DNA from: JAKQIM01 sp029557965
GTDB lineage: Bacteria; Chloroflexota; Anaerolineae; Anaerolineales; UBA4823
DNA: 64,000 nucleotides
Reading direction: 5' to 3'
Assembly (NCBI GenBank): GCA_035341015.1
Contig: DAOQUL010000002.1
Coordinates: 62,001-126,000 of the forward strand
Shown: in pieces, positions 55,686-64,000 of the stretch
Layout of the letters: the number at the start of each line of letters is the position of its first letter
Position numbering within the stretch: position 1 is the stretch's first letter
Notes under the pieces: generated by a model
Database searches by the model: none
Told to the model about the DNA's origin: nothing
What the model saw: only the letters and a program-made list of their open reading frames with translations
Position numbers and translations under genes: made by a program

Positions 55686-56442
55686 GCGCTACCAACTCCT
55701 GAGCTAAAGCGGCATACTGGATGGCGCTGCGACTCTTAGGTGAATAGTGGGTAATGGGTAAACCAGCAACGGTACTCTCGCGTAGCTTTGTATCCACTTC
55801 AATGATTGTGTCGAGCAAACCCTCACGGAAAGTGGCCTGGAGCTGCTCGAGCAAGGTGCGGTGGATGCGGTTACGGCGGTCCATCATCGTCACCAGGATA
55901 AAATAGGCCAATGCAGGGTTGCCTTGCCCGCGCACCCGGCGGATAGCCGCCATAAGGCTGCGCAAGCCATAAGCCGAGAAATATTCAGGCTGGGTGGGCG
56001 CTACAACATGGCTGGCTGCCATCAGCGCGTTGGTGGTCACAGCCCCCAGCGAGGGAGGACAATCCAGAAGAACGAACTGGTAAGCCGAGAGGGCCGGATT
56101 ATCATGCAGGGTGTGCGAAAGGATTGTCTCATAATTCTGGCGCACCGGCAAAAAGCGCTCAGCTAACCCCATGTCTGCGTTGGAAGGAACCAGGTCAAGC
56201 CCAGGGATTGGGGTTTCGCGGCTGACGCTCAACAACGAGGCCGAGTTGAGCAGCACATCAGAGACCGAACGACGCACGGTGGATGGGTTGAGGCCAAGCG
56301 CCAGGGTCAGGTTGGCCTGGGTATCCAGGTCAATCACCAACACCTCGTAGCCGGCCTGGATCAGAGCACCTGCCAGAGATACCACGGTGGTTGTTTTGGC
56401 TACTCCGCCTTTTTCGTTTGCAATCGCAATCACATGAGGCAT
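55654..56442 (-). CDS. ParA/Soj-family ATPase
   Basis: The about 262-residue protein has the deviant Walker A KGGVAKTTT (residues 11-19), the Walker A' motif with VIDLDTQAN and Walker B in LLDCPPSLG, the complete ParA/MinD set. The start at 56442 (MPHVIAIANEKGG) follows GGGAG at good spacing; an upstream in-frame ATG adds 13 atypical residues. No parB or parS-like site is adjacent, and the neighbours are receptors and a giant kinase. It therefore probably belongs to the group of orphan ParA proteins that position protein complexes rather than the group that partitions DNA. It overlaps the kinase gene by 32 bp. Confidence 0.93.
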   Translation of the reverse strand: MPHVIAIANEKGGVAKTTTVVSLAGALIQAGYEVLVIDLDTQANLTLALGLNPSTVRRSVSDVLLNSASLLSVSRETPIPGLDLVPSNADMGLAERFLPVRQNYETILSHTLHDNPALSAYQFVLLDCPPSLGAVTTNALMAASHVVAPTQPEYFSAYGLRSLMAAIRRVRGQGNPALAYFILVTMMDRRNRIHRTLLEQLQATFREGLLDTIIEVDTKLRESTVAGLPITHYSPKSRSAIQYAALAQELVAHVQEKASQPD

Positions 56443-56452
56443 AGTCCGCTCC

Positions 56453-59443
56453 CTACTCTGTTCCAGCGGGTGGAATCTCATTGTCTGAACCCGCAGTCGA
56501 TTGGCTGTCGGGCTTGGATTTCATCACCACTTGTACTTGCCTTGCACCCAAGGCATTCTTCAACTCTGAAACAGCGGTCTCTAAGATGGCCTGGGGATCG
56601 TTGGACGCCCGCAGGCGGGTGGTGATTTCGGAAACGAGGCGCTCGCGTTCTGCACGCCGTTGGGTTTCCTCAAGCAAGCGTGCATTTTCAAGCGCCAAGC
56701 CAACCTGGTCGGCCACAGAATTAGCCAACTGGATTTCTGCTGGCGACCAAACGTGCTCAACAGCAGGGTCTTCAAGGTTGATCAGGCCGATGACCTCGCC
56801 GCGCAGGCGAATGGGCACCAACAAACCTGGCAGGCTTTCTTCCACGCGGTTCGTTTGATCGACCGAGGGCGTCTCTGAGGTGGGCTCGCCGGCTGCCTTG
56901 CTGGTCAAATCCAATCCATCCCAGGCATCTTCAGAGAGCACAGCGTCCAAGGGGCGTACCTTGCCAAGCTGATAAGCATAGCCGCTTTGGCGGCGTTGTA
57001 CCATCAGGGTGCCCCATTCCTGGCGCAGGTACTGGCGCTGGGCAACCTGAAGCTCGCGCAAAGCACGCCGGGTTTCGCTGAAGAGGCGCGCATTCGAGAT
57101 TGCCATGGCAACCTGGTCAGCCAATGTAGACAGAAGGGCAATATCATCTTGTGAAAAAGCTTGAGACAGCTCAGACTGCACATCCAGCGCGCCGATGATC
57201 TGCTCACCAATCTTGAGCGGCAGAGCAATTTCTGACCGGGTATTGGGCAAGTCGGGGTTATCGAAGAAAACAGCGTCTTTACCCACATCCAGGGCAATGC
57301 GCGGCAGGCCTTCAGAGGTAACATAGCCTACCAGGCCTACCTGCCCCACTCGCAGGCGGTGACCACGTTCGAGCATATGCTGCCCACCCTCTGAGTTCGA
57401 GGCTTGAAGAACGGCGAATTCTTTGTCATCATCCAGCAAGAAGATGCCGACATGGTAATAACCAAACTGCTGGCTGATGGTGCGCGCTACAAGGGGCAGC
57501 AGCGTTTCAAGATCCTGTTCTGATGCAATCGTATGCGCCACCTCGGCCACGGTCTGCAGGCGGGCAGCACGGGTAGCCATTTGTTCAGAGGTCTGCGCAA
57601 GCTCGGCCGTACGCTCTTCAACGCGGGTTTCAAGGCCGGTGAGGGTCTGCCGTAGTTGAGCAACCATACTGTTAAAGGCGGCGGCGAGAGAGCCGATTTC
57701 ATCTGTACTCTCTACCGGAGCCTGCAGGTAAAGGTTACCGGCAGCGGCGCGTTGTGCAACGATCGTCAGGTTCGAGATGGGCGTGGTGAACATACGCGCC
57801 AGGATGGTAGAAATAAAGATCGTGAGCGCTGTGACGCCCGATGCCAGCAAGGCTGTGTTTCTGGTCTGCGCCTGGACTGGTTGCAAGGCAATGCTCTGGG
57901 GCTGCATGATCACCACCACCCAAGGACGGTTAATGATCTTTTCAACCGCGGCCGAGTTCAAAGCACTCCCCGTGCCAAGCTCGGCAGCGCTAAAGTAAAC
58001 CGCGCCACTTTCGAGTCCTTCGGCAAGGTTCTCTGGACCGGTGATCCTATAGGCCTGGGGAATGCGCTGCTGTGCGACCAAAACCTCCAACCGGTCTTGG
58101 TCCAGCGCAGAGACAAACGAGAGAGCATGGCTGCTATCCAGGCTGTGGGCAATGCGCATATGGTTCTCGTCATACAACACAGCAAAGGTTTGGCTGCTGG
58201 CCATAGCTCCAACAGATGTAATCACTTCTTGAACTCTTGTCAGCGAGAAGCTGCCAACCAGAACCCCCAAGGGAATCGTTCGATTAACATTGACCGGGTC
58301 GATACCTTGAATCTGGGCAACGACCAGGAAATAACCATTGCTAGCCTGGCCTTCTTGACCGCTGATCTCAGCAAAGATGACGGGAGAGATATATGGCGTG
58401 CCGCTTAACAAAGTTTGTTGAAGCCCACTCTGCAAGGTTGGGGGAAGCCCCAAGAATGGCGGCACAGCCGAAAGGTCAGAGATGGATGTGTGCAGCACCA
58501 CCGCGCCATCCCGATCGATGACCGCGTAAAAATTTGCGCCCGATTGGATCTGCTGGGTGCGCAAGTAGCGGCGGGCATCTGCCGTGCTTTGCTCAACCTC
58601 AGGCATCAAGAAAAAGCCGAGCGTAGAAGCCTCTGCCTGAGCGTCAAGAGTCTCAGCCAGGTTAGCAAGGTAAGCATCGATCTCATCCCCAGTCTGGCGG
58701 GCCACCAGGCGCAAGGTCTGGTTGGCCGCATTGAGCAGATTGGCGCGCGCAGAAATATTATTGATCACAGCCAGCAGGCTTACAGAGATGATGGCTGGGC
58801 CAAACACCGCAATGGTGATCTTCGTACGCAGGTCGTAATATGAAAAGTAAATCATCAAGACCACCAGGTAGGCCAGGGCAAGCAAGCCCGCCGCAACAAA
58901 CGCGAAGGTGGTCAACAGAGATGGCGCAGGGATTTGAAAGATGGTCACAAACCCATCAAGCAGCAGGGAGGAAACACCCAAAATTACGCCCAATATATTG
59001 GCACGGGTATTATCGCCCTTGGCAAGCACAAGGTTGCCAACCGCCAGGAAAGCAGCAGCCAGCCCCACAGCACAATATGGTCCCAACCCGCCCGCAAAGA
59101 TGGGGCTGAGCGCCACCGCCACGCCACCGCCTAACAGCAGCAGCCAGATACCGCGGCGAAGCTTGCCCTGGCGTACAAGCACAATGCTGGCAATGCCAAA
59201 AGCCAAGACCGCCACTGCAATGACCACCAGGCCAATGTATTGCCAGGCAAAATTCCGGACCAGCAAATAGACAGTCAGCAGGGTCCCAATAACCGAACCC
59301 ACAACTGCAGCCACGGATACCCAAAAAGCATTCTGCTCGCGGTTCGCCAGGCGTTGGTGCAGGCGCTCAATAACACCAAAGAATGGCACTTGGGCTGTCG
59401 AAACGGCAACCTGACTGTTAGAGGAGAGAGGATCTTCACGCAT
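56453..59443 (-). CDS. Membrane receptor: six-helix region, Cache-like sensor, HAMP, GAF; no output domain
   Basis: About 996 residues. An N-terminal block of about six transmembrane helices (45-225) is followed by an extracytoplasmic Cache-like sensor (about 235-525) and one helix (about 531-551). HAMP (about 552-610) has the P-x-S start and a DEIGSLAAAFN second helix; a coiled coil leads to a full GAF (about 640-785) of the LP-x-TRSE subtype. A C-terminal half-GAF (about 800-930) and a tail that looks like the first part of another GAF follow. There is no kinase, cyclase, phosphatase or MCP domain. I start at the ATG at 59443, nine bases after AGGAG, overlapping the preceding gene by 8 bp. 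It probably signals through a partner, most simply the giant kinase. Confidence 0.9.
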   Translation of the reverse strand: MREDPLSSNSQVAVSTAQVPFFGVIERLHQRLANREQNAFWVSVAAVVGSVIGTLLTVYLLVRNFAWQYIGLVVIAVAVLAFGIASIVLVRQGKLRRGIWLLLLGGGVAVALSPIFAGGLGPYCAVGLAAAFLAVGNLVLAKGDNTRANILGVILGVSSLLLDGFVTIFQIPAPSLLTTFAFVAAGLLALAYLVVLMIYFSYYDLRTKITIAVFGPAIISVSLLAVINNISARANLLNAANQTLRLVARQTGDEIDAYLANLAETLDAQAEASTLGFFLMPEVEQSTADARRYLRTQQIQSGANFYAVIDRDGAVVLHTSISDLSAVPPFLGLPPTLQSGLQQTLLSGTPYISPVIFAEISGQEGQASNGYFLVVAQIQGIDPVNVNRTIPLGVLVGSFSLTRVQEVITSVGAMASSQTFAVLYDENHMRIAHSLDSSHALSFVSALDQDRLEVLVAQQRIPQAYRITGPENLAEGLESGAVYFSAAELGTGSALNSAAVEKIINRPWVVVIMQPQSIALQPVQAQTRNTALLASGVTALTIFISTILARMFTTPISNLTIVAQRAAAGNLYLQAPVESTDEIGSLAAAFNSMVAQLRQTLTGLETRVEERTAELAQTSEQMATRAARLQTVAEVAHTIASEQDLETLLPLVARTISQQFGYYHVGIFLLDDDKEFAVLQASNSEGGQHMLERGHRLRVGQVGLVGYVTSEGLPRIALDVGKDAVFFDNPDLPNTRSEIALPLKIGEQIIGALDVQSELSQAFSQDDIALLSTLADQVAMAISNARLFSETRRALRELQVAQRQYLRQEWGTLMVQRRQSGYAYQLGKVRPLDAVLSEDAWDGLDLTSKAAGEPTSETPSVDQTNRVEESLPGLLVPIRLRGEVIGLINLEDPAVEHVWSPAEIQLANSVADQVGLALENARLLEETQRRAERERLVSEITTRLRASNDPQAILETAVSELKNALGARQVQVVMKSKPDSQSTAGSDNEIPPAGTE

Positions 59444-61475
59444 GAACGTCATCTCCTTGCATGGTAGAGGCTGGCGCAACGTTATTGGCCGAAGATGAAG
59501 CACCATCTACCGGCTTCGCACCTTTGGGCTTTTCTCTTGCTGCCTGTTGGGTTTCGGTGCGGCGCAGTTGGATGGCACCGCGCGGGATACGCAAAGCTTC
59601 AGCCAATTCTTGCATAGCAGTTTGGAGGATCAGATTGATATCGGTAGAAGAACGCACTTTGGCCGTGATATCTGACAGAAGGCGCTCTTGCTCGGCACGT
59701 TTTTGGGTGTCTTCGTACAAACGGGCGTTCTCGAGCGCAACGCCCAGTTGATCAATGAGGGTTTCCATCAGAGACTGTTCATCCTTTGACCATTCGCTGG
59801 CCTGCGGCTTACGCGCCTCAATATACCCCAGCAATTGATCACGGACTTTGATTGGCAGAGAGAGCGTAGAAGAGGTACCTTCTGCCGCTTGCGCCTGGCT
59901 AACAGGGCTATGCGCATGGAGTGGGCGAACACCCGTGGCATCGCCAATATAGCCTGCCGTACGGCGCAGGCGGATCGCATCGACCCAAGCCTTGCGCGAT
60001 AACTCGCCATAAGACCGCCGCAGTGCCTGGATGGCATCTTCGCTTTCAGCAAAAAGATTGGCATTGTCCAGCGCAACGGCCACCTGGTCAGCCATGGTCT
60101 GAAGAAGAGAGATAAACTCAGCATCAAAGATGCCCGGATGAGTAGACTGTACGGTGAGCGCGCCAATCACCCGGCCGCGAGACCGCAGCGGCAAAGCCGC
60201 TTCAGAACGTGTGTCTGGCAGGTCAGATGTAGCCAGGCGAACGGCATCCTGTTCTACTTCTAAGGCCACGCGCGCCTGAGAGTTCAACACGGCCCAGCCG
60301 ACCATGCCCTCGCCAACTTTGATGCGGTGCCCCTGGGCCAACATCTTCTTGCCGGCCTCGCCTGTGCCGGCCCGCAAGTCGGCCCATTCGTTGGCCGCAT
60401 CAACCATGAAAAGGCCAACATAGTACAAGCTGAATCGTTCTCGAATGAGATCTACAACCTGCTGAATCAGGCGGTCTGCATTCAGGATCGAGGTCACGGC
60501 ATACCCAACCTCACCTGCCGCACGCAGGTAAGTAGAGCGCTGGTCCATCTCACGTGTACGGTCTGCAACGCGCGTCTCCAGGTTTAAAATATCCTGGCGC
60601 ACCCGATCAGACAATGCATTCAACACTTCAGCCAGCAGACCAAATTCATCCCGCGCCCGCACAGCCAGGCGGCCGGTAAAATCACCCCCCGTAATACGCT
60701 GGGCACCCTCAATCAACTCTCGCATCGGCCCGGTGATCATCACCGATAAGACCCAGCCTAACAAGAAGCTCGCCGGGATCATAAACGCGAAAATCAACAA
60801 AGCGATCGATAGGATCTGCCGTTCTTGAGCCAACACATCGTCGGCCAAAATATCAATCCCAAGGACGCACTCCACCCGCCCATCACTGGCATACACCGGA
60901 GCATATCCGCTCAAGAAGGTGCCCCACTGATCTGTATAGAATTCTTCTTCCACAATAGGCCCGGTAATGCGGCTTAGTCTCGGCAACAATTCGGGGTTGA
61001 TATCATCATAAACATCCCCCAGATGAGAGATATCATCAGGATTATCCTCAGCATCCACCACGAAAACAGCCTGCCCGGCGCCGACGCGCATGGTATAAAC
61101 AAATCTAAAATCCTGACCCGCGTCACGAATGCTTTGCATCACCTGCCTGATCTGGGTATATTCGGGACCGCCTTCTTGCGAGGGATCAAGCAGCGTGGCA
61201 TGCAGGTCGCCATCGATTTGCAGGCTGGCAATCGCCACCGCATCGAGCAAGAGGTCTTTAATATCCTGGCGCAATTGTTGGCGGACAACCAGGTAAAAGA
61301 TCAGCGTCACAAGCCCAACGGCTACGATCACAACCAGCGCAAAGCTAAGGGTGAGCCTGGCTTGAAGGCTCATGGAAGACCTACCAGGGGCTGCATCCCT
61401 GCGGTCACCGGCAGCATCCATGCTCAAGTCTGTCACCATTGGGCGGTCGCCAGGATTGGGTTCACTGTTGTTCAT
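59436..61475 (-). CDS. Membrane receptor: periplasmic sensor, HAMP, GAF; no output domain
   Basis: 679 residues. A polar N terminus (1-35) and a first transmembrane helix (about 42-63) lead to an extracytoplasmic sensor (about 66-220) with an SGYAPVYASDGRVECVLGID stretch typical of Cache/PAS-like sensors. A second helix (about 225-247), HAMP (about 248-300), a full GAF (about 315-470, with RAGTGEAG and LPDTRSE) and a half-GAF (about 520-590) follow. The tail begins like another GAF and ends in low complexity. No transmitter or effector is present. The ATG at 61475 has GGGAG six bases upstream and overlaps the preceding receptor gene by 14 bp. It is a paralogue of the next upstream receptor in its HAMP-GAF half. 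Confidence 0.9.
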   Translation of the reverse strand: MNNSEPNPGDRPMVTDLSMDAAGDRRDAAPGRSSMSLQARLTLSFALVVIVAVGLVTLIFYLVVRQQLRQDIKDLLLDAVAIASLQIDGDLHATLLDPSQEGGPEYTQIRQVMQSIRDAGQDFRFVYTMRVGAGQAVFVVDAEDNPDDISHLGDVYDDINPELLPRLSRITGPIVEEEFYTDQWGTFLSGYAPVYASDGRVECVLGIDILADDVLAQERQILSIALLIFAFMIPASFLLGWVLSVMITGPMRELIEGAQRITGGDFTGRLAVRARDEFGLLAEVLNALSDRVRQDILNLETRVADRTREMDQRSTYLRAAGEVGYAVTSILNADRLIQQVVDLIRERFSLYYVGLFMVDAANEWADLRAGTGEAGKKMLAQGHRIKVGEGMVGWAVLNSQARVALEVEQDAVRLATSDLPDTRSEAALPLRSRGRVIGALTVQSTHPGIFDAEFISLLQTMADQVAVALDNANLFAESEDAIQALRRSYGELSRKAWVDAIRLRRTAGYIGDATGVRPLHAHSPVSQAQAAEGTSSTLSLPIKVRDQLLGYIEARKPQASEWSKDEQSLMETLIDQLGVALENARLYEDTQKRAEQERLLSDITAKVRSSTDINLILQTAMQELAEALRIPRGAIQLRRTETQQAAREKPKGAKPVDGASSSANNVAPASTMQGDDVHA

Positions 61476-64000
61476 GAATGTCTCCCAAACGGATAACGAT
61501 CTCTTCGAGGCCGATCGCGCGGCGCATTTCGCTCACGGCGGTCTGGAGTACGGTGTCAATATCAAGGCTTTCACGGATACGGGCCGAAACCTCAGCCGCT
61601 ACACGCTGGCGATCTGCCAGGCGCTGGGTATCTTCGTACAGGCGGGCGTTTTCAAGCGCAACACTCAACTGATCTACCAAAGAGTTAAGCAAAGCCGCTT
61701 CATCATCCGTCCATGCTTCGCTGCCATCCGGCTTTTGGGCATGCAGAACACCCAACGTTTGCTCACGCACCTTGATGGGCAAAGCAAGCTCTAACGATTG
61801 GGCAGCCTGGGCTGGTTCTACATTTTCATCAGCCCGAACAGGGAAGATACCCCGTTCATCGCTGAAGTAACCGCGAACGGCGCGTGTGCGAAGGGTATCA
61901 ACCCAGGCCGCACGAGAAAGCTCACCGTAAGAACGGCGCAGCGCATCAAGAGATTGCTGCGATTCGGCAAAGAGGCGGGCATTATCCAGGGCCACGGCCA
62001 CTTGGTCTGCCATGGTCTGAAGCACAGTAACCGTAGACGGATCAAAAGCATCTGAGCGTTCAGACTGAACGGTGAGAGCGCCCAACACGCGGTTACGCGA
62101 GATCAGCGGCAGTGCAGCTTCGGCACGGGTTAAGGGCAGCTCTGCCGAGGTGAGCCGCACTGCATCTGTGCCTGCCTCGCCGGCAATGCGGGGGCGGGCA
62201 TTCGAAATGGTCCAACCCACCATGCCTTGCCCGACCTTGATCCGATGGCCGCGCGCCAGCATGACCTTACCTGCTTCTCCGGTGCCGGCACGCAGGTTCG
62301 CCCATTCGCTGGCCTCGTCTACGGTAAATAGGCCAACATAATAAAGATCAAAACGGCTGCGGATCAGATCGACCACCTCTTGGAACAGGTCGTCTGTATC
62401 CAAGATCGTAGCCGCGGCACGGCCCACATCAGCAGCAGCCTCGATCAGGTGGGTGCGTTGGGCAAGGTCTTTGGTACGCTCATCCACACGCTGCTCCAGA
62501 CCCGATAGGGTTTGACTGAGGCGGCTGGTCAGCAAATTAAAGGCCTCTGCCAGGGTATAGAATTCGAGCGGGCCGGCAGGCAAGGCACGCTGGGTCAAAT
62601 CTCCGCCGGTGATAGCCGCCGCCGTTGCGGTGAGCGCATTGACAGGGCGGGCCAACTGAATGGCAGTGTTGGTGGCGACCAACACAACCGCCGCAATGAC
62701 CAAAATACCAACCAGGCTGGCGGTTTTCAGAGAACGGGTAAGCGAAGCCAGCGCATTGGCACGCGTATCGTAAGCAACCACCTGCCAGCCAAGTGTTTTG
62801 AGTTCATTGGTATAGCGTTGGGCCGTAGAGTTAAGGGGCGAATGGGCAATAATGGCCGGATTGGCCAAGGCATCATTCATGAAACCCCATTCTGCCTGTC
62901 CTTTACTGAGCAAACCAGAAAGGCGCAGATCATTCCAAACGGCTTGCCCAGGTACAGAAACAGAAGATGCAACCAGGTCGCCATCAGCGGTGACCAGTTC
63001 TACCGGCCCGCCCGAGGCCGTGGCCAAAGAATTGAAATCCTGCTGGATGAGTGAAAGATCATACGTAGCAGCCAGCACGCCAACTGTAGTTCCGGCCTCA
63101 GCCGTACCAGTACCGCGCGTTTGAGGATCTTTGACCACCACGGCGACCAGAATCGATGCCTGGCCAGTTTCTTCATCAAACTCCAGCTCGCCAATATACT
63201 GCCCACCCTGTCCATCATTCCAGGCCGCCTGCCACCAGGGCTCATCGCCGTAGTAAAAATGTGCCGGCTTACGATCGGTGGCTGCCACCAATGCACCGAG
63301 CCTGTCGGTGACGATCAGGCTACTATGGCGGGGGTTTGAAGCCTCAAAACTGGATAAAATCTGCGCCTGCTGATTGAGGGTGTACCCACGCACAAGCTCA
63401 GAATTCTCATGCGCCGTCTGCCATTCAGCATCGGTGGCACGCAGTTCATCCAATGTCTCGGGGCGGTACAGGTCAAAGCCATACTCTGTATTGGCTGTAT
63501 TGATGCCGTACATCAGGGTTTGCTCGTACCAAAGCGATTTCAGCAGTACAATCTGTTGTTCCAAATCATTGCCCACACGCTCAGCATTGAACTCGGCAAC
63601 CATCTGAAACGAATCACCGATTTGCTCTGTTTGCGTGGTAGATACCTGCCAAAGAATAACCACAATGACCGCAATAATGGAAAAAGCCGCAATTGCGGTG
63701 AATAGAAGCGTTAACTGGGTGGAAAGGGCCGCCGAACGCGTGCGCCCTTCTCTGGCTAGAGGGCCTGCTGCTTCGTGAACAGCAGAAAGCGCAGGCAAAC
63801 GGCGGAGCGGTACGATGCTGATCAGGATGGGGGCCAGGGTGAAAATGAACCACAACACAAGACCCAAAATGGCGGCCAGGCGATTAGCAGGTGCAGTCAA
63901 ATCGGGGAAGATGTAATTAGCCTGGGCTGCTCGCAGCGGATCAATGGCAGAGAACACATTCGAGACGACCCAAAGATCAAAAACCAGCATCAATGCCAAT
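61462..64000 (-). CDS. Membrane receptor: dCache-like sensor, HAMP, GAF; no output domain (5' end outside window)
   Basis: At least 845 residues; the frame is open to the right edge and hydrophobic from its first visible codon, so the N terminus is missing (an apparent TTG at 63999 is not credible as a start). Two or more helices (to about 75), another helix (about 95-115), a dCache-like sensor (about 120-420; VTDRLGALVAATDRK, GDEPWWQAAW), a helix (about 424-444) and HAMP (about 445-500) come first. A full GAF (about 520-665), a half-GAF (about 735-785) and a GAF-start-like tail follow. No output domain is present. The shared C-terminal layout with the two downstream receptors indicates one operon and one mode of signalling. 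Confidence 0.9.
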   Translation of the reverse strand, partial: LALMLVFDLWVVSNVFSAIDPLRAAQANYIFPDLTAPANRLAAILGLVLWFIFTLAPILISIVPLRRLPALSAVHEAAGPLAREGRTRSAALSTQLTLLFTAIAAFSIIAVIVVILWQVSTTQTEQIGDSFQMVAEFNAERVGNDLEQQIVLLKSLWYEQTLMYGINTANTEYGFDLYRPETLDELRATDAEWQTAHENSELVRGYTLNQQAQILSSFEASNPRHSSLIVTDRLGALVAATDRKPAHFYYGDEPWWQAAWNDGQGGQYIGELEFDEETGQASILVAVVVKDPQTRGTGTAEAGTTVGVLAATYDLSLIQQDFNSLATASGGPVELVTADGDLVASSVSVPGQAVWNDLRLSGLLSKGQAEWGFMNDALANPAIIAHSPLNSTAQRYTNELKTLGWQVVAYDTRANALASLTRSLKTASLVGILVIAAVVLVATNTAIQLARPVNALTATAAAITGGDLTQRALPAGPLEFYTLAEAFNLLTSRLSQTLSGLEQRVDERTKDLAQRTHLIEAAADVGRAAATILDTDDLFQEVVDLIRSRFDLYYVGLFTVDEASEWANLRAGTGEAGKVMLARGHRIKVGQGMVGWTISNARPRIAGEAGTDAVRLTSAELPLTRAEAALPLISRNRVLGALTVQSERSDAFDPSTVTVLQTMADQVAVALDNARLFAESQQSLDALRRSYGELSRAAWVDTLRTRAVRGYFSDERGIFPVRADENVEPAQAAQSLELALPIKVREQTLGVLHAQKPDGSEAWTDDEAALLNSLVDQLSVALENARLYEDTQRLADRQRVAAEVSARIRESLDIDTVLQTAVSEMRRAIGLEEIVIRLGDIHEQQ

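Noticed and set aside
55654..56442. ParA as sign of a plasmid or chromosome origin region
   Set aside because: No ParB, parS-like inverted repeats, dnaA or replication genes are nearby, and the flanking genes are signalling genes on the same transcript.
57656..58408. A 250-codon plus-strand frame opposite the receptor sensor domain
   Set aside because: It is antisense to the Cache-like and HAMP region and has an atypical composition.
63997..63999. TTG at the right edge as start of the last receptor
   Set aside because: The first visible residues are already inside a hydrophobic segment and the paralogous receptor has several more helices upstream, so the gene most likely continues beyond the window.

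Overview
The window looks like a contiguous chromosomal piece of a Chloroflexota bacterium, probably class Anaerolineae. That placement is an inference. It rests on the abundance of multi-GAF sensor kinases, a short IF-2, an acidic C-terminal extension on NusA, a TrpB2-type tryptophan synthase under a T-box, and very large exported subtilases with DUF11 repeats. I see no rRNA, tRNA, CRISPR array, insertion sequence or phage gene. Coding density is very high, and most neighbouring genes abut or overlap by a few bases.

Layout. (1) 1-4777, + strand: the end of a membrane multi-GAF histidine kinase followed by a FIST-domain protein, closed by a 21-bp bidirectional terminator. (2) 4864-6637, - strand: a TrpB2-type tryptophan synthase beta chain behind a complete tryptophan T-box leader (promoter, UGG specifier, T-box, terminator). 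(3) 6634-15377, - strand: a translation and nucleotide operon, nusA-rnpM-infB-rbfA-nrnA-truB-ribF-thyA-folA, with rimP missing from its usual place. (4) 15577-26255, + strand: a BatA-like VWA protein, an ABC ATPase and permease, a membrane-anchored SDR, a 1020-residue double-VWA protein and a GAF histidine kinase. (5) 26212-41131, - strand: a giant secreted subtilase, a small membrane protein with a possible OB fold, a lipid kinase, a PlsC-like acyltransferase, a GH127 glycosidase, MoxR, DUF58, DUF4129 and a histone-deacetylase-like hydrolase. (6) 41327-46960, + strand: a three-gene phosphorelay (GAF kinase, REC-kinase, OmpR-type regulator) behind an extended -10 promoter that leaves almost no leader. 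(7) 46951-64000, - strand: a seven-gene operon, cut by the right edge.

Region 7 is the most unusual part. Three large membrane receptors have Cache-like or other extracytoplasmic sensors, HAMP and GAF domains but no kinase or other output domain. They are followed by a ParA/MinD-type ATPase and a 1985-residue soluble kinase with about eight GAF modules and two receiver domains. Next comes a threonine-synthase-like PLP enzyme fused to a complete receiver domain, then an EamA-family transporter. My reading, which is inference, is that separate receptors feed one shared soluble kinase, that ParA positions or clusters the complex, and that phosphorylation may directly control a metabolic enzyme whose product the transporter could export. 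The sequence does not show which ligands are sensed or what the enzyme makes.

Regions 4 and 5 converge and together carry the parts of a MoxR-DUF58-VWA system, suggesting envelope or secreted-protein quality control linked to a kinase. Domain boundaries given below are estimates made by eye.
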